Below are positions 34,559 to 43,020 of a stretch of DNA of 64,000 nt, piece after piece. Made by a program: the position numbers and the translations under genes. The DNA lies in contig NZ_BNAG01000001.1 in NCBI RefSeq assembly GCF_014653175.1, positions 930,001 to 994,000 of the forward strand, written 5' to 3'. The stretch is from Roseivirga thermotolerans. Lineage in GTDB: Bacteria > Bacteroidota > Bacteroidia > Cytophagales > Cyclobacteriaceae. The notes under the pieces were generated by a model that saw nothing but the letters and a program-made list of their open reading frames with translations, searched no databases and was not told the origin of the DNA. Position 1 is the stretch's first letter. Each line of letters opens with the position of its first letter.

Positions 34559-36871
34559 TCAGAAAAAGTGAGCCGCAAGAATTATTTTGTAATCACTATT
34601 GTCAAAAATTGCGGCATTCGATTTTCCATCAGAAACTAAATAAGTATTTGCATTAGGACTAGATATGGTTGGATAGTAGTTCTCTTTCCAAATCAAGTCT
34701 GATGTAGAGGTAGTAAGCAATTCATAACCACTCGCGCAATCTAAAACCCAGAGAAAACCGGTAGTATCCCACATTAATAAGTACTGTGGGTCTGAGAGGT
34801 ACTCAACATGTGCTATATAAGTATCATTCCCTAAGCCAAATAAGTTAGTGATTAAGACGTTCTGGCCAGAAAAATCATGCTCATATAATCCCCAAACTGG
34901 CGTGGTAGGGTTTTTGGGATTATTCATAATAAATATGAGTTTATTGCCCATCCAGGTAGGCGTAGAATGATCATAACTGCTAGTCGAACCATTTAGAAAT
35001 GCATTTTCACTTTGAGAATAAGCTAACCAGTCATGAGGGTTCGTGGAAGACTTAATAAGTATGAGCATGTTGGAATGGTAGTTCTTTTCACTTGTGTTCT
35101 GTGCACTGATAAAACAGTTTCCATAGTTTAAAGGTGCATTGGGTACGGTAAGACCTCCAGCTGGTAGCCAATCATGATGAATTTGACTACCATCAAACCT
35201 CATTGTTCCACCTACGGTTGCTATCGCACCAATCGGAAGTGGTGCATTATTAATATATTCTGTTCCTATAATTGCATTTTGAGAATAAATGGTAGATAGT
35301 GCAACTCTGTTTTCCTCCGTATTCATGACCGTTACTCCTCCATATACGCCCGGATTTGGTAAGAACCATGAGTATTGATAAGGACTATACTCTTGAAATG
35401 CTATACCATCTGTTGCCACAATTGGACTGTAAAAAAGATTAGTTTGATCATCAGCGACAACCACCCAATGGGCCTTATCTTTGATGTACTCATAGGGCGC
35501 CACCGATACGATATTGCCGAACTGATACTTGCTTAGCTTTCCCTGTAAACCAAAATCTAAGGCAGTTGGAACCACACCGTTCAGCTGAATATTGACGGTT
35601 TTTGTTATAGTGAAATTTGGGTTCAGCAATTCGAGTTGTAATTCAAGGGAGTTATTCCCTTTAGTAAGCTCTACTGACGTTGAGTCATTTTGAGATCCAG
35701 TTGGTAGACTGATCGGGTTATTGTTATGAAATAGGGACAACTTATAGTCCAAATTTTGAGGGTTGTTCGTGACAGTCCAACTTAGTTTGGTCTTCCAGTT
35801 AGGGGCTGAAGTAATCTGTAACTTATCAGGTTGAGTGGCGCTGAACGTGAGCGTAGGAGCTTGCTCCTTGGTAATAGGAAGTGTATAAGCTGTGGTAGCA
35901 CCAATATTAACCTGATTGATATACATATAGCTATGCGCAAAACTAGTCTTGGGGTCTTGCATTGGCGTAAGAGCCGCATCCGTGGCCAGCGTAATATTCA
36001 GTTTTAGGCTGCTCTTTGCAGCTAAAATATCAGTGTTGTTTGTGGTAGGTCTGATTTCCCAAATTTTTAGGCCCACTGCCGCAGAAGCGTCCTTCTTCTT
36101 AATTGTCCAATTACTTTGATCTCCCGTATCCGCTAGTGTTATGTCAAAGTCCTTGATATAGTCAGCGGAAGCCACAGCGTTTTGCGTAATACCAGGCTGA
36201 AATGCCACCACAAAAACAGGAGATTTCCCTTTCGACTGCCAATCTGAATCCAAGGCCGAATCTGAATTATTATAAAGTTCAAACGTTCTATGATTATTAT
36301 GGGGTGTTGGATCAGCAGTTTTATAAATAACACCACTACCTTTACTCCCGGTTGCCCATTGTACATTCACCTTTTTCATTTCCGACTCTTCAAGACTTAT
36401 TGCGGAGAATGCAATTGGTTTTGGTGTTGAATTTTGACTGGGATGCAACATTACATTGATCCAATTACCGGTTGTTTCATTGGGGTCTGTGACATCAATT
36501 TTGTCAAAAAGAAACGTCAATGAGTCATTAGGTTTAAGAGTTGACGAACCTGAGCCCGAATACGATAGTCTTAAGATATAAGAACCGCTTCCGGGCCCGA
36601 TACCTCCCGATTTTATAACTTGTCCGGACCAGCCCGTAGGAGCTGTTGCAACTTCGACTTTGCTGAATTGTGTCTCTGAGAGAAAGTTACTCAGGTCAAT
36701 GTCTAAATCATTTCCCGTCCACGGAAAATCGGAAGTTCCCTGGTTGGTAATTGTCAATTGCAGCTGGTTCATTGCCGAACCGGCATCGATTAGAAAATGG
36801 CCGTTATTTGTGACGGCATTAACAAAATCGAATTGTAGCTTTGCAAATTTTTGTGCGATAGTTTTGCTCAT
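34559..36871 (-). CDS. Cluster protein 5: 770-residue beta-rich protein of unknown function
   Basis: From ATG 36871 (MSKTIAQKFAKLQFDFVNAV), no signal peptide. Two N-terminal segments look like immunoglobulin-type beta-sandwiches (about 10-150 and 185-330; the first has LQLTITNQGTSDFPW), then a third with LSWTVTNNPQNLDYKLSLFH (about 335-440). The C-terminal 330 residues show repeated aromatic, WxxxD-type strands (HWVVVADDQTNLFY, DWLAYSQSENAF, YLLMWDTTGFLWVLD), suggestive of a beta-propeller. Asn, Ser and Thr are abundant and there are no catalytic motifs. It is the last gene of a five-gene minus-strand cluster, 34 bp behind the 1263-residue gene. Function unknown. Confidence 0.85.
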   Translation of the reverse strand: MSKTIAQKFAKLQFDFVNAVTNNGHFLIDAGSAMNQLQLTITNQGTSDFPWTGNDLDIDLSNFLSETQFSKVEVATAPTGWSGQVIKSGGIGPGSGSYILRLSYSGSGSSTLKPNDSLTFLFDKIDVTDPNETTGNWINVMLHPSQNSTPKPIAFSAISLEESEMKKVNVQWATGSKGSGVIYKTADPTPHNNHRTFELYNNSDSALDSDWQSKGKSPVFVVAFQPGITQNAVASADYIKDFDITLADTGDQSNWTIKKKDASAAVGLKIWEIRPTTNNTDILAAKSSLKLNITLATDAALTPMQDPKTSFAHSYMYINQVNIGATTAYTLPITKEQAPTLTFSATQPDKLQITSAPNWKTKLSWTVTNNPQNLDYKLSLFHNNNPISLPTGSQNDSTSVELTKGNNSLELQLELLNPNFTITKTVNIQLNGVVPTALDFGLQGKLSKYQFGNIVSVAPYEYIKDKAHWVVVADDQTNLFYSPIVATDGIAFQEYSPYQYSWFLPNPGVYGGVTVMNTEENRVALSTIYSQNAIIGTEYINNAPLPIGAIATVGGTMRFDGSQIHHDWLPAGGLTVPNAPLNYGNCFISAQNTSEKNYHSNMLILIKSSTNPHDWLAYSQSENAFLNGSTSSYDHSTPTWMGNKLIFIMNNPKNPTTPVWGLYEHDFSGQNVLITNLFGLGNDTYIAHVEYLSDPQYLLMWDTTGFLWVLDCASGYELLTTSTSDLIWKENYYPTISSPNANTYLVSDGKSNAAIFDNSDYKIILAAHFF

Positions 36872-36905
36872 ATACTATTTGTTTATTGAAAAGTTAGATA
36901 CATGA

Positions 36906-39900
36906 TTAATCGTTAGAGGGATCGTCAGGTGCAAACCATGTCAACCATCCTTCTTGGACTATTTGCGGGTCATAATCCAAAGTAAGCTTCTTAGGAAGCT
37001 TACCTGAGACCTTTTCAGGTGTATTCCATGTATTACTGGAAGACACGCTATTCCATTTCCATTTACCATCTTTCTCTTCCGGAATTGGCAAAACCATACC
37101 AGCATTCTTTTTCTGCAATACGGGAGCCATTAAGAAGGAAACTGAGATTTTCTTTAAAGCATCTGCATAGAAATAAGCCGGAATGTCAATAGCCTTTACA
37201 GGCAGAATTCCACTTGTCGCATGAATAGAAGCTTGTGGATCGACCAACATAGCGGCATAGGCTGTAGTACCGGAAGCCGTAAGTTGTATAGGCTCATTGG
37301 CCATGGATCCCGCTGGTTGCCCGGTGAGGCCTCCTGTATCAGGATTGATAACGGGACTGTCGTTATGAGTGTAGGCGTAGTATTTGCCATAATCCATATT
37401 GCCAATACCACCCGATGCATTTGGAACAAAATACCCCACTAAACCATCATTAACCTTATCGAGTTTACCCAAGCGTATCGGGAAATTAACGTTAGTAAAA
37501 TTGCTGTTTTCTCTTGGAATAAAGTCCTGCCCTTTATTCATCCCGCGATCTTTATCTTTTTTAGCATCTTCATTAAAAGGAACCCAGCCCAGATCATTGG
37601 CCGGAAGGCCTTTTAAATCTAATTTGAAAGACGCCAGTGTTAGTGCCAAAGGACGCCCCATCAGTATGCCTGCTGCTTTATCTTGACGAAAAGCACTCGG
37701 TACCACTGTCGGCAAGGTCGTATTGATAGATTCTAACAAGGCTTTAAAACCAGTGTTAGTCAGCCCAAAAATACCTGCTGCCATATTACCCAATTGAGTA
37801 TTTGCACCTTTAAAATCAGTCTGAAGATCATTCCCGGTATTTGTACCCGGTGCGGAAATATATTGTAGCGGGTCCGCACTGTCGTCTTCTGCACTCGAAA
37901 TAATCATACCGATTGCCGTGCCGTCTGCATGGTAGAAATTAAGTGAACTATCTAGAAAATTTGGTAATACCCAGCCGCATATGGGAGAGGAAAACGGTAC
38001 TGAATTGCTTTCCATACTACCATCAGCAGCCGAGAGCCACCTCATCAAAATTCTACTTTCCTGAGCTAATGCTGGTGACAGGTAAAGAAACTTATCATGG
38101 TCCGGAGCAGCCAGCCGGGAAGGTATTGAAACATTGAGTTTACCTTTTCCATCGGTACCCCCTTGATTATACTTTCGCACTTGTCCATGTGAGTCGACAA
38201 GGGCTACCTCAGTTAATTGCATATACCCGCCCCGTATAGGATTAAAGACGTTTCCTGGTCGAGGTGCTGCATTGTTATAATTCTGGATAGCATCATAGGC
38301 CAAGGTATTCGTAAACATAAATTCGGAAACTTCCGCATTCTTAGCGGGTGCGAATGGGTCTGCCACCATCATTTGTAATTGCTGCTGTTTTTGCAATAAA
38401 GCCTGATTAAAGCCTGATAGCTGTTGAGACTTCAATTGACAGTTATTCAGAACATTATCAATCTCCGTTTTGTAAGAATCAATAGTAGCTTTAGGATAGG
38501 CATCCATATAGCTATCAATCTGACTTTTAAGATTATTGAGGGTGGAAATATTTAGGAGACAATCGTTGCTATACTTCTCAGTAGTACCAGTGGGTACTGA
38601 AGCTGTCTTTTTATAATTAACATCATTTGGGTCTAGGGTAAAATTACTGCTTATCACATTGGCATCATATCCACTATCTCCTGCCTTGGCCACTGGAACA
38701 TAATTGCATGTCCAATACATCTTAACCGGATTCCATGGCTGAATAAAGTCCTGTACAGCATAAGCTCCAGGTGTCTTTCCATTAAAATTCAGGTTACTTG
38801 AGATGGTCTGGCCAGACAAAAATTCAGTTTGTAAGCTACCAACTTCCTCTTGAGTGATGCTGTGGGCGGCAACTGTACTCAAAAATTGATCAAGTGTTGA
38901 ATTGAGCATTACCGACTCAGTCAGCAACTCAGAAACTGAAGTAGGAATTCCACTTTGTAAAGCGGGAAGCCCCAAAGAATTTTGTTGGACCACTGTAGTA
39001 CTACCATTAGTCATAGCGGTCACCACATCACTCAAAGAACGGGCAAGTGCTTTTGATTTTGTATTATGATGTGTTGATATGTGATCACCCCCTGTGAATA
39101 GGAGTACCGGATCATTAGGGGTATAATAACGAGGTGCTTTTTTCTGAATTAATTTATAGTCCGGATAACTTGAAAAGTTGTTAAGACAATCGGACACTTT
39201 CGTTTGTAAATCCAGAGTCTGACCCACCAGATATGCCAGTCCAACTTTAATTTCATCGTAAACAAAATTGACGGTACTCTGCATTTGAGCAGTAATAACA
39301 CCTGGTGCAGGTAATAAAGGAGCAGGGATCAATGGATAGTCAGCATAGTTTAATATAGACCATTTGTACCAGTCAGCAAAAATCCTGTAGCGCATCGACT
39401 CAATCTCCTCTAGGTTCTGTTCGAGATTTGTTTGAGCCTTGTTAAGCTGGTCTAAATAACCTGAAAGGGTATCAAGATCGGTTCCCGTTACCGGAGTTTT
39501 CCCGTTTTTCAGCTTCAATTCATAAAGAATGCCGCTATTTTTTTTGGAAAAGGATTGAGTATGCAAAGCTTCCTCCAAAGGAATGCTCAAATCACCGCTT
39601 GAATTTTTCTTAAGTATCCCCGTTTGAAGGGCGTTCAGAAGGTTTTCGATTTTATCCTGATTCGCCACATCACCTGTTTGTGAAGCAACATATGACGAAA
39701 TCGCTTCAGGCAAATTATTGGTAATGGTCACATCTAAGGAACCAGCCTTATCAGCAGTTGCCTTGGTATTTACATTCACTATTGACCCGGTACACATGGT
39801 ACTCCAACTCTCGGAAATTGCAGTAGTAAAGTTTGGATAATGTCTGGTCACATCGCTTGTGGTAATGATCCCCAGGCTAACAGGGTCTCTGGGACTTGGA

Positions 39901-40697
39901 CTATTGTCATACCAACCTGCCACGTGGTAAGAGCATGTCGTTCCTTCAGGGAGTGTGATCGCCTCATCGTCAAGGAAACCGAATACATTTCGACATTGGG
40001 TGTATATACCGGAAAAGGAAATTTCCTGAAAATTTTCTGAACCTGTGGCGTACAACTTGGTCAAGTAATTTGAATCTCCCGTTGTTTCTTGAGTATTGAC
40101 AACATCTCCGGTACCTTCAGTTTGCTTTGTAACCTTACCCTGATTATGAAAGTTGGGTTTATAGTTGACATAACGACATCCAGCCAATGATGGATCTTGA
40201 GATGGTGTTACCGAGTCCCATTCAATATGCGGGATGGTGGGACCTAAGGAAGATGGATTTGTTATTTTACCCACATCAGATGGTTTTTGAATATGATCAC
40301 TTTCAATCAACCAACAGGTATAGGTAGGCGCACTAGTTCCGTTGGAAGCAATACGCGTGATTAGCCATCGATTAGGCACTTGAGGAAACTCAACATTACC
40401 ATTACCTTCAGCTCCGTTTTGCCTTCCCTCGGTTAACAATGAAGGTAATTTCCAATGTAAGTGCACTCCTGTTTCATAGGGCACTGTTGAGCAATCCTGA
40501 TTCAGTACGTTATCAGAGATAAACGGTCCGCTATGGTCATTATTTTTGACGTACGCTTTGGTACTTTTATCGTACATCCAAGCAGGTAAGTCTTCATATT
40601 TAGCAGGTTTAAGTGCATTTAAATTGGGTTCTGCATTGCTTTTCACCACCAGGGCTTTCACTTCTACGGGTAAGACTAATGTTGTATTATCGCTCAT
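36906..40697 (-). CDS. Cluster protein 4: 1263-residue protein of unknown function
   Basis: From ATG 40697 (MSDNTTLVLPVEVKALVVKS), no signal peptide. Visible landmarks are GVHLHWKLPSLL and VPNRWLITRI near residues 80-115, helical and coiled-coil stretches around 410-450 (LNKAQTNLEQNLEEIESMRY) and 735-790 (Gln-rich LLQKQQQLQMM), and RPGNVFNPIRGGYMQLTEVA followed by SPICGWVLPNFLDSSLNFY in the C-terminal half. I recall similar HLHW / PNRWL proteins from actinobacteria and fungi with no assigned function, but cannot confirm that here. The helices within beta-rich flanks suggest a large structural component. Starts three bases after the previous stop. Confidence 0.86.
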   Translation of the reverse strand: MSDNTTLVLPVEVKALVVKSNAEPNLNALKPAKYEDLPAWMYDKSTKAYVKNNDHSGPFISDNVLNQDCSTVPYETGVHLHWKLPSLLTEGRQNGAEGNGNVEFPQVPNRWLITRIASNGTSAPTYTCWLIESDHIQKPSDVGKITNPSSLGPTIPHIEWDSVTPSQDPSLAGCRYVNYKPNFHNQGKVTKQTEGTGDVVNTQETTGDSNYLTKLYATGSENFQEISFSGIYTQCRNVFGFLDDEAITLPEGTTCSYHVAGWYDNSPSPRDPVSLGIITTSDVTRHYPNFTTAISESWSTMCTGSIVNVNTKATADKAGSLDVTITNNLPEAISSYVASQTGDVANQDKIENLLNALQTGILKKNSSGDLSIPLEEALHTQSFSKKNSGILYELKLKNGKTPVTGTDLDTLSGYLDQLNKAQTNLEQNLEEIESMRYRIFADWYKWSILNYADYPLIPAPLLPAPGVITAQMQSTVNFVYDEIKVGLAYLVGQTLDLQTKVSDCLNNFSSYPDYKLIQKKAPRYYTPNDPVLLFTGGDHISTHHNTKSKALARSLSDVVTAMTNGSTTVVQQNSLGLPALQSGIPTSVSELLTESVMLNSTLDQFLSTVAAHSITQEEVGSLQTEFLSGQTISSNLNFNGKTPGAYAVQDFIQPWNPVKMYWTCNYVPVAKAGDSGYDANVISSNFTLDPNDVNYKKTASVPTGTTEKYSNDCLLNISTLNNLKSQIDSYMDAYPKATIDSYKTEIDNVLNNCQLKSQQLSGFNQALLQKQQQLQMMVADPFAPAKNAEVSEFMFTNTLAYDAIQNYNNAAPRPGNVFNPIRGGYMQLTEVALVDSHGQVRKYNQGGTDGKGKLNVSIPSRLAAPDHDKFLYLSPALAQESRILMRWLSAADGSMESNSVPFSSPICGWVLPNFLDSSLNFYHADGTAIGMIISSAEDDSADPLQYISAPGTNTGNDLQTDFKGANTQLGNMAAGIFGLTNTGFKALLESINTTLPTVVPSAFRQDKAAGILMGRPLALTLASFKLDLKGLPANDLGWVPFNEDAKKDKDRGMNKGQDFIPRENSNFTNVNFPIRLGKLDKVNDGLVGYFVPNASGGIGNMDYGKYYAYTHNDSPVINPDTGGLTGQPAGSMANEPIQLTASGTTAYAAMLVDPQASIHATSGILPVKAIDIPAYFYADALKKISVSFLMAPVLQKKNAGMVLPIPEEKDGKWKWNSVSSSNTWNTPEKVSGKLPKKLTLDYDPQIVQEGWLTWFAPDDPSND

Positions 40698-40700
40698 AAC

Positions 40701-41615
40701 TTAACTATTAGATGGTTTGGTGATTTCGAAAGTGTAATTCTCAGTTTGTTCAACCATTTCCAAGGCAAATTCGGCTGCCGTAAACTTCCCGTCTGATCGT
40801 TGATTGGCAGTGGGTATGCCACTCTGCATGGCCTTTGCCAAGGCATCTATTTGGATTACGGTTTTGCTGTTGCCCCGGAAACTCACCGGTACGGTTAAAT
40901 CTGTTGCAGGCGTCCCGGTTTTAATTGTTGACCCTGCAGGATCAGTGTTTGGATGGGCTCCACTCAGGTTTTTTAGTGTCCTGGTGTAAGAAGATGCTCC
41001 TTCGTTCCAAGCATCAATGCCAAAGTGTAGCCCCTCCTGGGGTTCCTGGATATAAAGTTTAGCTATTCTTTGATCGACCGGAGTACCTACCTGTGGATTT
41101 TGAGGCTTTTCCCCTGCAAAAATTCCCAATATCACAGAATCCGAAATTTTTTCCAGCCTTACTTTACTGAGTTCTTTTCCTGCAGAATCATAAGCTTTGT
41201 ATACCATAGTAGGATAGGATTGTACAAGCTGAGAGCGCATCAAAAAACCAGAAAAGACGTTTTCCTTGTAACCCGTTTCTTGAGTCACCGCATCCTCTCT
41301 AACCGATAGGTAATTATGCTCGTCTAATTTCTTATCCAGTTCGGTAATTCTTCCAATGGAGAAAGCGCCTTGTAATAGGGCGTCCAACCAGAGATCATCA
41401 ACCTGGAAAAAACGAATGGACTCCTTAGGAAGCATTTTCTCATCTGCAATGAGGTAGTTAAAGGGAACACCCTTCAATGAAAGTAGGCCCGATAACCAGG
41501 TAGTGCAGTCATTTGGAAAAGTGGGGCTATTCTGAATAGTATAATTAGAAATATGATCTGTGCCGTTGGCAATTGCGCTTAAGACACTACTCAATGTTGG
41601 AGATGGAGAACTCAT
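40701..41615 (-). CDS. Cluster protein 3: 304-residue protein of unknown function
   Basis: From ATG 41615 (MSSPSPTLSSVLSAIANGTD), no signal peptide. The most family-like segment is WLSGLLSLKGVPFNYLIADE, followed by MLPKESIRFFQVDDLWLDAL and LQGAFSIGR (about 40-90); the rest is mixed alpha/beta with LHFGIDAWNEG and a C-terminal helix (AAEFALEMVEQ). It is the smallest member of the cluster, with three-base gaps to both neighbours, which indicates strict co-expression. No known domain recognised. Confidence 0.84.
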   Translation of the reverse strand: MSSPSPTLSSVLSAIANGTDHISNYTIQNSPTFPNDCTTWLSGLLSLKGVPFNYLIADEKMLPKESIRFFQVDDLWLDALLQGAFSIGRITELDKKLDEHNYLSVREDAVTQETGYKENVFSGFLMRSQLVQSYPTMVYKAYDSAGKELSKVRLEKISDSVILGIFAGEKPQNPQVGTPVDQRIAKLYIQEPQEGLHFGIDAWNEGASSYTRTLKNLSGAHPNTDPAGSTIKTGTPATDLTVPVSFRGNSKTVIQIDALAKAMQSGIPTANQRSDGKFTAAEFALEMVEQTENYTFEITKPSNS

Positions 41616-41618
41616 AAT

Positions 41619-42995
41619 TTAAATGCTTTGGATAAACTTTTTCACTTCTTGAGTCAAACCGGGGTGAAACACTTTTTCTGATAAGAATTTTGCCGGGTTT
41701 TCATTGAAATCCGCGATGACCTGAAAGACATCGTCATTTCCGGCCAGTTTTTCATTGATGGCTTGTATCAATGCTTGATGGAAAGACTTTTTCCAGTCAT
41801 ATAGAGACATGGCAAACTGCCGATCATGCAGGGCCATTAATTGACCTATCTGCCAGGCTGCTGCATAAGAAACGTCAAACATTCCGGTATCAGGATCATA
41901 GCGTAAAAGAGAATCGGAATGGGCATGAACCTCATTAGATGATGAAAAATCATCCGATTTATTGGGTACAAATGGCCCATGATACCAGGATACTGTACTA
42001 GCACCCTTTCTTGTATTGTGGTTAAAGGCGGTATAACCTAAATCTAATGCATCGACTACGTAACTGCTAGCTACTTTTTCAGTGGGCACTTGAAGCGGCC
42101 CTGCACCTGCACCAAGCTTTGTTACTAATGATTTAAAATCCTCGGTAGCATTAATGCAGTTGTAAGTCCATGATTTAAGCACGAGTAACCTTATTGTTGT
42201 ATTGGATCCTAGCCCTGTACCTGGGTTCCCTTCGGAATCTGGGAGTACATCTTTCATACCTTCTAAAGACACCAATACTGCCAGGCTTTTATTCCCTGGA
42301 GTAGGCAATCTATTGCCCATGACGGTACAATATTTCTTAGTAGGATCAGCATCGTTACTATGATTAATAGTGCCTTCTACAGCAACCTCACGAGCATGTG
42401 AAAGCCAAATCATGTCATCTGCAGAGGGGGCAATACTGGTGAATAAATCCAAAGGAACATCGATATACTGAATAGGCTGAGAAGACTTTTCGCCATAGCC
42501 TAAGGCGAAGTCACCATAACAATAGGTGGTGGCCGGTACATTCGGGCTCATTAAATCTGCTGCCGTACCACTTGTAATGGTGGGCATAGGATCAGCCTGA
42601 TCGAACAACAATACGGCCAACCAGCTTGGGGTCGGGTTAGGGTTGTAGGTTTGAGCTCCAACAGGGGAATCACTTGCTGCATAAAGAGAACGTTGCCAGG
42701 CATAGGACGGATTGTTGAACACCACATGAGGTAGCGTATTCTTGTAATCACCATCAGTGTTCACCGGTGGATAGACATGGTCTATCAGGTCGGTGATACT
42801 AAATCGCCTGCCCTGAACTGCAAAGTATTTATGTGCCTTAAAGGGATTTGGTTCATTTATTTTGGTGCCTGAAACTGTATGCTCCACCTCAATGGTGTAA
42901 TTACCCACTGAAAGCGCAGGCAATTTATTTTCATAAAAGATGGTTTCCGTTGGAGCAGTACTACTTGCTAGTATATTCTTATTCTTATCACTCAT
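41619..42995 (-). CDS. Cluster protein 2: 458-residue protein of unknown function
   Basis: The open frame runs to GTG 43034, overlapping the previous gene, but ATG 42995 (MSDKNKNILASSTAPTETIF) leaves a 25-bp gap and looks like the cluster's other starts, so it was chosen. No signal peptide. Features: an N-terminal beta-rich part (KLPALSVGNYTIEVEH, HKYFAVQGRRFSI), a central WLAVLLFDQ, and a C-terminal helix with FDVSYAAAWQIGQLMALHDR followed by FAMSLYDWKK (about 380-420), the most conserved-looking stretch. Unknown function. Confidence 0.84.
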   Translation of the reverse strand: MSDKNKNILASSTAPTETIFYENKLPALSVGNYTIEVEHTVSGTKINEPNPFKAHKYFAVQGRRFSITDLIDHVYPPVNTDGDYKNTLPHVVFNNPSYAWQRSLYAASDSPVGAQTYNPNPTPSWLAVLLFDQADPMPTITSGTAADLMSPNVPATTYCYGDFALGYGEKSSQPIQYIDVPLDLFTSIAPSADDMIWLSHAREVAVEGTINHSNDADPTKKYCTVMGNRLPTPGNKSLAVLVSLEGMKDVLPDSEGNPGTGLGSNTTIRLLVLKSWTYNCINATEDFKSLVTKLGAGAGPLQVPTEKVASSYVVDALDLGYTAFNHNTRKGASTVSWYHGPFVPNKSDDFSSSNEVHAHSDSLLRYDPDTGMFDVSYAAAWQIGQLMALHDRQFAMSLYDWKKSFHQALIQAINEKLAGNDDVFQVIADFNENPAKFLSEKVFHPGLTQEVKKFIQSI

Positions 42996-43020
42996 GTCTT
43001 TAAATTCTCGAAATCGCTTC

